A DNA stretch of 64,000 nt from Eutreptiella sp. 'Long Island Sound 2002' (taxonomy: Eukaryota; Euglenozoa; Euglenophyceae; Eutreptiales; Eutreptiaceae). The notes under the pieces were generated by a model. The model was not told the origin of the DNA. It ran no database searches and saw nothing but the letters and a program-made list of their open reading frames with translations. A program made the translations under genes and the position numbers. Shown here one piece after another: positions 22,550-32,274 of this stretch. The DNA lies in contig OZ038392.1 in the NCBI GenBank assembly GCA_964036045.1, forward strand, positions 23,586,090 to 23,650,089, read 5' to 3'. Each line of letters opens with the position of its first letter. The first letter of the stretch is position 1.

Positions 22550-24896
22550 CGTCGTCTCTCCCCTTGCGCATGGCCGGCGCGGGACTCCTGCCGCGCGTGT
22601 GCGGCTGCGCGTCGCCGCTGCAGGTCCCGTGGCCGGCTGTGGCCCAGGGCCCTGGGGGGTTACCCACGCGTCGCACAAGGGCGCTGCGGAGGGCACTGAA
22701 AATTTCGTGCACCAGGGCCGCTTGCGCCGCCTGGGCCTCCGTCTCAGTGCAGATGGCGGGCTGCAGTTGCTCGCCCAGTGCCAGCGCCCGGATCTGGTGG
22801 ATCGGAAGACGGGGCACAGGTTGGTCGCAGTGGGGGTCTCTGCCGTCCGTTCCGGGATGGCCTCCAACTGCTGTCGGCCGTCGAGGTAGAACCTCCACGC
22901 CGCTGACCACGCCCTGGTGTGTGGCCAGCGGCGTCGCGCCCACCGCCAGAGGCAGTAGAGGGCATGGCCTGGGTGCCAGGTGCCTGCCGTCCCCGACACG
23001 ACGGCCCTCAGGGGGTCCGGGGGTTGGCCTGTGAGCAGGGGGGTCGCAGGGAGCATGGAGTCGACGGCCTCCAAGCTCCAGTGGCCCCTCTGCGGGTGCC
23101 GGATGATCCGCACTTGGTAGTAGTGGCCATTCTCCAACACGATCATGGCGATGGTGCCGGGGTCACGTTCGCGCGGTGGGGGCGCTGCGCGCGTCGTCTC
23201 CAGGTGGTGTGCCGCCAGGCTTGTGAGCATGTGCCCCCTGCTACGGGCAGTCCCGCTTTCCCATGCTGCCAGGCCTGCGTGCGGCGGGATACGGAGGTTG
23301 TCGGGTCTCGGTCGCGGGGCGGCCCGCTCCCGGCCCCCGGTGCTTGGCGCGGGCCTGGGGTCCGTCGGCGGCGCTATGAGCGTGTGTACCCAGCCCAGGT
23401 GTGGGACCCACACGCCCCCCTGGGTCGGTTGGTGGGTGTTGAACCACCAGATCCACGCTTCAACCAGGTCGTCGGAGACCTGTGCCCCGGGGGTAACGAG
23501 CGCCTGGAGCTGCCGCACGAAGATTTCGGTTGTTGCGGCGTGCAGCAGGGGGACCACGGCGAAGAGCCTGTTCGGGTCGACGTCACGGAGGTGTTCCCGG
23601 AGGGTTGCCACCAGCTCGCTCGAGGGCGTGGAAGCGTGGATGCCGTAGAGCGCCCTCAGTTCCGCGTCGTCGAAGGGACCCGCGCCCCTTTGTTGCGGCG
23701 GTCGGGGGGCTGCGGGGGGCATGGCCACCCGGTCCTGGTCCAGCGCTGCGCCAGCCGGGGAGGGGTGCCGCGAGGTGGTGCCAGGGTGTCCCCCAGGCAC
23801 GTACTCCGTGGAGGGTTCCTGTTGCTGGGGCACCGAGCAGGGCGTGGCGGCGGGCAGTGGGCCAGGGGACTCCTGGGGGCCTGCGGTCCCCATCATTTCT
23901 GTGTCGGTCCTTTGGCCGCTCGCGTCGTGCCCCGGTTGCCGCGATGTGCCCTCCGTGGCTTGGCGGCCTCTGGGCTGCGGGGGGGGCTGCCCCCCCGCTC
24001 CTTGCGTAAGGCTTGGGTCGGCCGCAGGCTCCCTTGGCTCGCGTGTCTGTGGCGTGTGGTCCTCCCGACAGTGGGTTGGCCGTTGACCTTGGGAGGGAGG
24101 CGGTGGACGAGCTGGATGCTTCGCCCGCCGCCTGGTGGGGGTCCGGGTGAAGCGCTGCCTGCCGTTCGCGCTCGACTGGCGTGAGGATGGTGGGAATGTG
24201 CGTCCGCTCGGTGCGGGGCCTCTTGGACCGGCGCCTGGGATCGGGGGTAGATGATGGTCGCCGGGTGCGGGGGTCGCAGGGGCCCCCGTGGTCCCTGTCC
24301 ATATCCTCATGGAAGACGACTCGCCGCGCCGCGGGAGGCGGCGTGCGGCTGCGGCGACGGGATCGGCCAGGGTTCCTTGTCTCTTGGCGTTGTTCCGGCA
24401 TGCCGCCTTGCACCCCCGAGACGTGGGAACTGCCCGGGCTCCTCCGCGGGGCGAACGGTCGCAGGGGGCTGCTGTATGTGCCAGAGGGGGAACCCCTCCC
24501 GGGTGGTGGACCCCGCGGGCGTTCCGGGGAGTTTCGGCGTGCCGCCTGCCTGGGAGGCTCCGGGACGTCCTGGGACCGCGGCCGCCGGTGGCCTGAGGTG
24601 TGTCCTTGGTAGCCTCGTGATCCAGGGATTTCCCAGATACCATGGTCCTGCATGGCCGCACGGATGCGCAGGGCGGCGCGCTGGTGCCACTGCCAGTGGA
24701 GTCCATTCATTTCATCCGGGCTGTAGGCCCCCATATGCGCCATGAGCCGGGTGGCCACATAGTGCCATTGGCCGGGGTGGTCCATGGTGGCGGGGGGCGT
24801 GTGCCCCGTCCAATGGCCAAACGTGACGTCCGCCATGGTGCGGGTTCCCTCTGCGAGGTGGCGGGACCGCGAAGAAAGCACCCATCGTATGCTCAC
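22545..24896 (-). CDS. LINE-A 3' coding region with Ulp1-like protease candidate
   Basis: Two overlapping frames (23583-24896, then 22523-24706) read as one decayed coding region. The start holds a compact, non-repetitive block (TMADVTFGHWTGHTPP, then YSPDEMNGLHWQWHQR). A proline/arginine-rich linker follows, then about 250 residues of folded-looking sequence. In it, a His in ENGHYYQV (near 23125), an Asp in LEAVDSM (near 23062) and a Cys in ALYCLWRW (near 22950) occur in the His-Asp-Cys order of C48 (Ulp1/SENP) cysteine proteases, after a SDDLVEAWIWW segment resembling the usual N-terminal part of that fold. The canonical Gln before Cys and the CG pair are not evident, so the call is tentative. 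If right, the enzyme would cut a SUMO-like modifier or the element's own polyprotein. Confidence 0.45.
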
Positions 24897-26844
24897 AGCC
24901 AGGGCGAGCTGCTCCCCTGCGATAAGCCTGGGGACCCAGAGGCCCAGGTCTTGGGTCGCCGTTTGCTCTGCTTGTTCGCTGGGGTGGCTGGTGTCGCCCT
25001 ACAAGCTTGCGTAGTCAAGGTGCCCCCGCCCCCAGGGCGGGGCGGTCCCCGGCTATGGGCCGATAGGCTCGCTAGCGGTGTTGGTGGCCGCTTCCACGCG
25101 CGCACCCTCTCCTCGGGCGCCGCGCTCGTCCGCGGTCCGGTCCGCCGCGCTGCTCGCGGTCGCCTGCCCCTCACCCTCAGTGGTAACCTGCCCCAGGGCG
25201 GTGTAATTGCGCTGGAGGTGTGCTTGTTGTGATGCCGTGAGGGGTGTGTCTTCCGCCTGCTCACGTCGCGGTTCCGGGTTGACGTGCGGCGCCGCCGGTG
25301 TTTGGACCGCGTGGGGTCTGCAGGACTCCATGAAGGCATCGAAAGAGTCGTCGTCGCGGTTGTGTCCGTCGGGTGACGTTCCCTCCTTGGCCGCGCGCTG
25401 GGGCGTGTCGGGTGTGGCTTCCCGGGTCTCGGACCCCGCGCGGGTTTTCGGTGGATCTCACTGCGGCGCCCCCCCCGGCGTGCTTGCGCCTGCGCGAGGT
25501 GCCAGGTTTGCCAGGGGGGCGGCGCTCGTGCAATCTGCGGCTGAGGGTCGGTAGAGACCGCCCTGACACTTGGTGTCGGGAGTTGGTCCCTTAGTTTCCG
25601 CGTCAGGCTGGCCAGAGGCCAATGCCTCGTTGCTTCCGTGTGCCGCTTCGTGCGGCGGGTCGGCACTCTGCATTGACGGCCGGTTCGCTCCCGTGCCAGG
25701 CTCCCCCATTTGTGTTGGCGTTGGTGTCTGTTGTGGGGGCCCCTGCATTTCTTCCGCGCCCACCGTGGACTCGTCGCGCTGCGGTAGGGTGGGCGGTGCA
25801 GGCGGTTCGGCTTCATCGTTCGTCGGTTGCGGTGCTCCTCGGGCCTGGCCTTCCGCCACGGGCGGTGGCTCGGGTCGGCTCCCCGGGCCCCCGGGCTGTG
25901 GGGCGCCCGCCGGGGTGGTGGTGCTTGCCTGATCCGGGCCGGGGCCCGGGCCGGGGGCTGGGCGACTGGGACATGACGGCTCTGCCGGCCGCGCCGGCGG
26001 CCCAGTTGGTGGGGCGTGGCGCCGCTGGGGCGCCGGTCCGCCGCGCGTCATGGCCGGTAGGCCCTCTGTGCCGGACGCTGCCGGAGCCTGGGGGGTTAGG
26101 CCCTCGGTGGGGCCGGGGGTGGTGGGGGTGCACGGTGCCGGAGGGCCGGGCGGCGGTGGTGTTGGTCGGGGTAGCAGTGTGCGCCTGTGTGGGGGGGCCG
26201 TGGGGCGGCGTGTGTGCTGGGTCCGCTGCCGGCCGGTCAGGTGTGCCATGGTGTGGGCGGGGTTCCGGGTGGGCCTGTGTTGCTGCCGCTTGGCTGGCTG
26301 CCGGCCGCGGACCGTGCGCAGGCGCGACGGGTGGTGTTAGGGGGTGCGGGCTTCCTGTGGGGCTCTGGGCCGGTTCCCTGGGCGGGGGTGCCGTGCCGGG
26401 GGGTTGCTCGGGCTGGGTGCCCACCGCCCCCGTATTCGTGGGGCTGGGTGTGATTCCGCTCCCGGCAGGTGATCCCCGGTGTCCCCTGTCCCCTGTGGTC
26501 GTGTGGTGTTGTGTTGGTTGTCGTTGCGCCGCCCGTTTGGACGCACGCTCTTGTCGGGGGCTCTGTGGCGTGCCGGCCCTACATGGTGCCAGATCGCCCG
26601 TAGTTCGCGTGGCGTCGGTGGCGTGCTGTTGGTGTGGTGCGGCCACGGGTGTGGGGGGGGCGAAGGTGGACGGGCTGGGGGACCTAGAGGACGTTGCGGC
26701 CGACGTTCGGGCCCGTACATTCGTGGCCCTAGTTGCCGTCGTGGCTCGGGATCGGGGCGGGAGGGTGGTGATGGTCGCGGTGGTTCTCTGGGGGGAGTAG
26801 GATGAGCCGTCGAGCCGGGTACCTCTGGCCATCATTCTGGCCAC
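24893..26844 (-). CDS. LINE-A proline/threonine-rich linker coding region
   Basis: Long minus-strand frames (25813-26844, 25458-26249, 24893-25816) overlap in different phases, all rich in Pro, Ala, Thr, Arg and His with no recognisable domain. They connect the RING segment to the protease-like segment. Part of the openness may simply reflect GC-rich composition, so the true frame is uncertain. It would be an extended, disordered linker. Confidence 0.4.
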
Positions 26845-26889
26845 TGCCGCATTGCCGTACGTGCCCGGCTGCGGCGGCGGGACGTGCGG

Positions 26890-27659
26890 CTACTGGGCAC
26901 GCTGTACCAGCGACTGGAGGCTGCGTGGAGGGGGGATGCCCCTCCACGTGAGGTAGGCCGCCATCAGCCTCTCGGTCGCCCCCGGGGTCAGGGCCCCGCC
27001 GCGGTGGAAGAAATTCCCCCACTCGGCGCCATTGGCGCCACGGGCGACGCCCATCGCCCATTCCGCGTCCCCCACCAGCCAGCCGAAGGCGATCGAAAGG
27101 CGGGTGGTGAGGGTGACGATGATGGTGCGGTAGTTGTTGAGGTTGGTGGGGGTGACGTAGCCCCAACTGTCTGGCAGATTGCCAATGGGGGGTAGACTGC
27201 CCCGTGGCGTGTCGTGGTAGTGTTCGTGGTCGGGGACGTAAATCGTGGGGTCCGCCCCCGGGTCTGGCAGCGCCCAGGTTGGTGCGCGCCAGGGGGGGCG
27301 GGGGGCTGGTGTCGCCGGGTCCTCGTCGGTGAGGACGTCCAGCCACTGGACGTCGGGGCTGTCCTCCCTCGCGCCGTCGTTCCAGACGTTTTGCCGGATC
27401 AGAGTGCGCAGTGTCTGGAGTGTGAGGTCTTCGTCTTGCGTTTCGCGCGGCGGCGGAGCTGTGCAGAGTCGATGCGGTCGCCGGCAGAGTGGGCACGACC
27501 ACAAGTTCGCGATGCACGGGCTGCAGAACCAGTGCAGCTGCTCAAGGCCGCCGCAGCCGAGGTCATGTCCACGAAGCGGGTTGCCGTCTTCGTCGTTCAC
27601 CTCCATGCAGACCCCGCATGGGTTCCCCGCCGCGGATGTGGAGCTTCACCTTCGGGCAT
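26890..27659 (-). CDS. LINE-A RING-finger protein segment
   Basis: From about ATG 27659 (MPEGEAPHPRRG), with one frame change in a G-run near 27630, the frame reads NPCGVCMEVNDEDG, then GCGGLEQLHWFCSPC, then SCPLCRRPHRLC. The spacing Cys-x2-Cys ... Cys ... His-x2-Cys-x2-Cys ... Cys-x2-Cys is that of a RING finger, the zinc fold of many E3 ubiquitin/SUMO ligases. The ~230 residues after it (for example PDSWGYVTPTNLNNYR, FGWLVGDAEWAMGVA) are well formed but unrecognised; the frame ends at 26890. It lies directly downstream of the ORF2 stop (27775), so it is either a third ORF or a readthrough extension. Confidence 0.65.
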
Positions 27660-27774
27660 CCTGAGGAGAGGTATTGTTTGTAGGACGATCGGGCCTCTAC
27701 ACGGGAGGAGGCGCACGCGCTCCGGGCAGTGCGACGGCAGGTGCTTGGCGGTCGCCGCGGGCCCGTGCGTGTGG

Positions 27775-28332
27775 CTAGTCGCTAGGCTGTGCATGTTGGT
27801 AGTGGATGAGGAGGTTATAGTACGTGCGGCGGTCGTGGGATGTTTGTTGTGCTTCCTGTGGGTATACCTGGACGCGGTGCTGTAGCTGTGCGTCCGCCCT
27901 CTTGATGGCGGTGAGCTGCATGTGACGTATTTTGGCCCTAGGTTCTGGGGCGTGGTCGGCGACGACCCTGTAGAGCTGCAGTGGTACCGCTCCCCTGAGT
28001 ACCGCCTCCTTCATCTCCGGTTGCCGCATCAGGCGCCGAACCTCATTTGCCGGTGGCGTGGCCGGCCCCATCCGGCGTGTTGCGCTATGGTGTTCTCCGG
28101 TGTCCACGTGGCCAGGTGGTTGTCCCCTTGGGCTAATGGGCAGCGTTTGAAGTGCTCCCATGTTTATGGCTGTTGGAGATGGCAGGGGCATATGGTGTAC
28201 TCCGGGGCCATGTCTATACCTCGCCGGGCATACCAGCGTGCCACCCTGTCTAGGAGGGGTAATTGTTCGAGCAAGAGCTGGGCACGTCGTGTCTGCAGGT
28301 GTACCGGTATTAGGGACGGGTCAAGAGCCGAG
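27775..28332 (-). CDS. LINE-A ORF2 C-terminal end (Cys/His motif and tail)
   Basis: Continues the RNase H-bearing frame across the LINE-B1 insertion: removing LINE-B1 and one 15 bp TSD joins ...RTALYF to SALDPSLIPVHLQ without a shift. About 50 codons on, CPCHLQQP-x-TWEHFKRCP gives the Cys-x-Cys...His...Cys arrangement typical near LINE ORF2 C-termini; one TAA interrupts it. A second frame (28191-27775) carries on with EMKEAVLRGAVPLQLYR and a basic helical tail, as in other LINE C-termini, ending at 27775. Confidence 0.65.
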
Positions 28333-28347
28333 AAGTACAATGCGGTG
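28333..28347. repeat. LINE-B1 target-site duplication (left)
   Basis: AAGTACAATGCGGTG, repeated exactly at 47892-47906. Confidence 0.95.
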
Positions 28348-28599
28348 TGTCACTTTCTGAGTGTCTTTTTTTTTTCGATTGCCCCTTCAGATGGACAATG
28401 TCGCACCACTAGTCAAAAAATAAGCCGTCCAGGACTAATGGCATTTGGGCGCATTTCACCGAAGTTTGAGCATCTACCTTGGTTGGCATCGATCGTGCCA
28501 CCTACGCTATTTCACCGCCGTCGCCGACATTTCTCGTCTTTGCCAACCTCTAGTCCCATTTCGCTATTCCGACGTGAACGCGCCTATTTTCACGCTACC

Positions 28600-30345
28600 A
28601 TGTTCCCAAGCCCATATACGCTCCTTCGTTGGTCCAATGCCTCTCAAACGCAAAACTCTATGGATATTGACGACTCCAAACATCCCACTTTGCCAAAAAA
28701 TAAAAAACTTCATCCACGCTTGCCTAGCGGTTCTCCGCTCACCTTTGGACAATACTCACATATTGACCAGGCGGCGCCTACGGCCCTACAACGATGGGCT
28801 TCGGTTGAAAGCAACGCCGAACTCCTCATATCTCGAACACGAAGCATCAAAGTGCAGGGCAACAGGGCGTATGATGCCAAGAAGCGAATCCACACGTGTG
28901 CCACGTTGCAAAAATTATGGGACACTTGCCAATGGAACCATGAGTTCAACGTCTCCAACAAAAGGAACTCCTTCACGGAACTCAACACCACTATCCCGAG
29001 AGGCTCGGGCTTCTACTCAAATTGTGCACAAGAAGACTTGGCGCACGTCTATGATATCTTGCACATCCACAAGACCTTCGTAGTGTGCCCGGTGCCGTAC
29101 AACTACGTGGACCACGACTTGGGAACCACCGTAGAGACCGTGACGGATTGGGCGGCCTCCATAGGACACGCCCTTGAACTAGCCCGCTCGCGCACCGAAG
29201 AGTTCGAGGGATGGTTCATGTTACCGGCGCCCATTAAAAATTGCAATGCGGAAAATTGCTTGTTGGTTGACCCCCGTTTGGTTCTCACTCCCTTACGCCC
29301 CTTTACTACGCAACGCTTTAGCTTCCATGATGCAAAGCAATGGTGGATCCCCGGCAATCAAAACGTCGAGAACGCCCAATACATTTTGGGGAATGCTCTC
29401 GCCGTGCCATACATCGCCTACCGACTTCATTCCCAATCATGGTATGCTCCGTCTAAGCACCCGAGCGTCACGGTTGACCACTCCTCGAGCCTACGTCGCT
29501 TCGTACATCAAAGTACCAACTTGGATATAGAGCAAGCGCATGTCCTACTTCGATTTGACGTGCTACGAGAGATCATTGATCAACGAGAGCTCCCGAGTGA
29601 CCAAGAAGACACCAACACCCGAAAGAAAGCGGAGCTAGGCAACGTGCGGGACTTCTACAAATGGTTGAACAATACGCTTGCACCGGACTTTGAGGGCGCG
29701 GCGACTGCCACCAATTGCAAATATTATTTTGAGAACGGAGAAGCCCTTCGTGCACCACACCGAAATTATTATCGGTACGACTATACCATGGCTCCGGCTG
29801 TTGCAGACGAACTTATGTCCGTGGCTTTGGAGCATGGAGATTTCTTACGAGGGCGATTCTATGTGATTGAAGTGGCAAAAAAGGTTGACCAACACTCTTT
29901 TTTTGTGAACCCGTCACGCAACGAGAGAAACCGCCACAAGGGAGAATTTACACCCACGGAGGTCATGAACACCCTCATGGGCCACATGATTGGGGGACGA
30001 GGGCGCACCCGTGTCATGGGCACGTCAATCAAGAGCCAGGATAGCGTGATAGTCCGATTGGACCTTAGCAATACCCCAAGCGACGAAGGGCGCTCGCCTC
30101 TCTCTACCTTTGCCTCTTTCCTCCACACTAATGGAGCGATGGTAATGTGCACCTCAAAGGACGGAGCGTTGATCACCTTCAATGCATTTGGACAAGGAGG
30201 CAAGCAGGACGCTCACCCTAAATTCCGCCGACCATGGTCTCTATTCCGCCGCCGATGCCTAGTCAGAGAGAGCCAAACGAAGTGGATGTCCAAGCGCCTA
30301 ACAGGACCTCACTTATTGACATTCAATGTGCGGCGGGTCTCCTAG
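28600..30345 (+). CDS. LINE-B1 ORF1
   Basis: Intact frame of 581 residues from ATG 28600 (MFPSPYTLLRWSNAS); the frame is also open upstream into the element's 5' end and an earlier ATG at about 28438 is possible. No domain recognised. The sequence is non-repetitive and globular-looking, with segments such as VYDILHIHKTFVVCP, FYKWLNNTLAPDFEG and GHMIGGRGRTRVMG. Position and length fit the RNA-binding ORF1 protein of LINEs, but I see no zinc knuckle, RRM or coiled coil. It overlaps ORF2 by 112 nt in another frame. Confidence 0.7.
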   Translation: MFPSPYTLLRWSNASQTQNSMDIDDSKHPTLPKNKKLHPRLPSGSPLTFGQYSHIDQAAPTALQRWASVESNAELLISRTRSIKVQGNRAYDAKKRIHTCATLQKLWDTCQWNHEFNVSNKRNSFTELNTTIPRGSGFYSNCAQEDLAHVYDILHIHKTFVVCPVPYNYVDHDLGTTVETVTDWAASIGHALELARSRTEEFEGWFMLPAPIKNCNAENCLLVDPRLVLTPLRPFTTQRFSFHDAKQWWIPGNQNVENAQYILGNALAVPYIAYRLHSQSWYAPSKHPSVTVDHSSSLRRFVHQSTNLDIEQAHVLLRFDVLREIIDQRELPSDQEDTNTRKKAELGNVRDFYKWLNNTLAPDFEGAATATNCKYYFENGEALRAPHRNYYRYDYTMAPAVADELMSVALEHGDFLRGRFYVIEVAKKVDQHSFFVNPSRNERNRHKGEFTPTEVMNTLMGHMIGGRGRTRVMGTSIKSQDSVIVRLDLSNTPSDEGRSPLSTFASFLHTNGAMVMCTSKDGALITFNAFGQGGKQDAHPKFRRPWSLFRRRCLVRESQTKWMSKRLTGPHLLTFNVRRVS

Positions 30346-31307
30346 GCCCATTCACGCGGTTTGAACTCCACTCGAGATCCGAAAATCCTCCTATAAGCTT
30401 CTACTCCGTCACCTATGAGAAGCTCCAATCCGCTCAAATTGCCACGGGTTTTGCTATGGGCCCCATTTCCTTTCACCCGTCCCAACCTTATCTACAGGTT
30501 GACACACTCCTACAACTCGACCCCTCGGTGGCTGAGGAGGATCGCCCGGCGGAAGCATGAGTGCGAGCGGGCCTGAACGTCGGTGCGGGGGCCTTCCTCA
30601 AGGACTACATCGCCAACTACAAGGAGCATCAAACACTCCTACGCCCGCCTCGCTGCCCGCCGCGACAAGAAGATCGACAACCGGAGGACCTCACGGAGGA
30701 AGACCTCCCGGGCTTACGCATTATCGAGGACGTCATCGACATGACTATGGAGACCACCCTAATGGCCTCCCTCGAGAAGCAGGAATGAGAGCGAGAGACC
30801 GGAAGAGGCAAGCTGCACTACGGATGGAAGTATGTGGATACCTCCCACACCCTCGAACGAGCGGAGGAGCTCCCCACGGAGCTCATGAATCTCATCGAAA
30901 ACCTCATGGACGCTAAGGACTCGGAGGACATCCCCCTGCTAGCGGTACAGCCGAACCAAGTCAGCGTGAACGACTATGAACCTGGGGTGGGCAAAGGATG
31001 GCATAAGGACATCGATGACCTAGGCGACACTATCACCTCTATTTCACTCATGGGGGCTACCACCATGGAGTTCCGTAAAGGAAATGGCCCGGTGGTGAGT
31101 GTGCGGGTACCACGATACTCAGCCCTCCAAGTCACGGGAGAACTTCGAGAACAATGGCAGCATCAGGTGCCCTACCGCATGAGCGATTTGGTGGATGGGG
31201 CCGAAGTCCCTCGGGACCGGCGGGTGGCGGTCATCCTTCGCAACGTGCAGTGTGCTCTGGACGCCGAGCCTGACGCCGAGACTCAAGACGGCAGCGGGCA
31301 AGCTTAG
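30234..31307 (+). CDS. LINE-B1 ORF2 N-terminal part with AlkB-type dioxygenase domain
   Basis: One frame from ATG 30234, broken by TGA at 30558-30560 and 30786-30788. The last ~115 codons match the Fe(II)/2-oxoglutarate AlkB fold: NDYEPGVGKGWHKDIDD, with His at 31002-31004 and Asp at 31008-31010 as the HxD iron ligands. ITSISLMGATTMEF follows, then QWQHQVPYR with the distal iron His at 31161-31163, and RRVAVILRN with the Arg-x5-Arg pair (31221 and 31239) that binds 2-oxoglutarate and substrate. AlkB enzymes remove methyl groups from damaged RNA or DNA bases. All ligands are present. Both TGA codons precede GAG or GTG and could derive from CGA. Confidence 0.8.
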
Positions 31308-32274
31308 CGAACTGCTTCAACGCCTCGGCGTCCCTCAACCCAGCGCGCATCGTTTGAGCACCCCCCCTCCATCCTCTGAACCCCTCCGCCCCCGCCCCAC
31401 TCTCAAAAACCCGCGACCATCACTCTTGCCCGACCTGGCTTGCTTTGGTCTTGAGCCCCCTCCCGTGACCAGTTGGAGGCAAAGCAAGGGGTATGTGCGC
31501 CCAGCTGCAAAGCTCAACAACCCCCCGCCCCCCACGCTCAAAATCCTTTCACACAACCTGGAAAAGAAACCCCCCACCCCCTTCATTTTCCACCACCTAC
31601 AAAAAGGATACCATGTCCTGCTCCTCCAGGAAGTGAACGAAGAGCCCAGCCTCCCACACATCTTTGGCCACGGGGGAGAAAAATGCAAAATTTTCACCAA
31701 CATCAACAAGAGAGAGAAAGAGAATGGCACTGCCATCGTGGTCTCTTCGGCTTTGCGGCCCTACACAAAGTTTGTTCCGAACTCAGACAACGATGGACTC
31801 ATGTGCTCGGTTGAAAAAACCCTCCCGGGCAGCCCCCCCACACTCCTCACTTCCCTCTACTCTCCCCCACCCGCAATTACCAGGCGCCCCCTGATTGAAA
31901 TCAACCTGTCGCGTCTTCTTTCCCGATACCCTTACCATGTGGTGGGAGGTGATTTCAACTGCATCCGCAATCCCCATCTAGACTCCTTGCACGCCGACTC
32001 CAACCCGTGGGCCTGGGTCACTTCCAAAACATCGGGCAGTAACCCGTCATGGATCGATACGTACGGACACACGCACAGCACTGCCCTGGGGTGGACCCGA
32101 CCGGCGTCTAAGAACAGATTGGACTACATCTTTGCTTCGAGGAGCCACTTCCATGACCAAAGAATTGCTGACGCTTCAATTCTCTATGGTGATTGCTCTA
32201 CCGACCACCACCCTGTCACAGCACAACTGCACTCACCCCTCATCCCCACACAAACCCCCCCTACCTCCCCGTAA
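31195..32274 (+). CDS. LINE-B1 ORF2 endonuclease domain
   Basis: Frame overlapping the end of the AlkB frame, so a frameshift lies near 31200-31320. About 230 residues match the apurinic-type (EEP) endonuclease of LINEs: LSHNLEKK, VLLLQEVNEE (catalytic Glu), VVGGDFNCIRN (GDxN motif), NRLDYIFAS and STDHHPVTAQL (terminal Asp-His). This enzyme nicks target DNA to start reverse transcription. A second frameshift at the C-run near 32258-32264 leads into the reverse transcriptase frame. Confidence 0.85.
   Translation: MGPKSLGTGGWRSSFATCSVLWTPSLTPRLKTAAGKLSELLQRLGVPQPSAHRLSTPPPSSEPLRPRPTLKNPRPSLLPDLACFGLEPPPVTSWRQSKGYVRPAAKLNNPPPPTLKILSHNLEKKPPTPFIFHHLQKGYHVLLLQEVNEEPSLPHIFGHGGEKCKIFTNINKREKENGTAIVVSSALRPYTKFVPNSDNDGLMCSVEKTLPGSPPTLLTSLYSPPPAITRRPLIEINLSRLLSRYPYHVVGGDFNCIRNPHLDSLHADSNPWAWVTSKTSGSNPSWIDTYGHTHSTALGWTRPASKNRLDYIFASRSHFHDQRIADASILYGDCSTDHHPVTAQLHSPLIPTQTPPTSP

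Larger units (their letters stand above)
19204..22554. mobile_element. Non-autonomous LTR retrotransposon with CGTCG target duplication
   Basis: LTRs at 19209-19474 and 22284-22549 (266 bp each, TG...CA ends, about four differences seen) flanked by CGTCG at 19204-19208 and 22550-22554. The 2.8 kb interior is AT-rich, unlike the GC-rich LINE around it, and has no gag, protease, reverse transcriptase or integrase signal, so it must have been mobilised by another element. A polypyrimidine tract (TCCCCCTCCC) directly inside the left LTR would be a polypurine tract if it runs on the minus strand. I could not confirm a primer-binding site, so orientation is uncertain. Confidence 0.9.

Noticed and set aside
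22919-24184. Long plus-strand frames at 22919-24184 and 25622-26800
   Set aside because: Opposite strand of GC-rich LINE-A coding sequence; composition alone keeps these open and they show no domain.
27922-30345. A single 807-codon plus-strand frame starting at 27922
   Set aside because: Its first ~140 codons lie in LINE-A antisense sequence and the TSD; the real ORF1 belongs to LINE-B1 and starts at or after 28438/28600.
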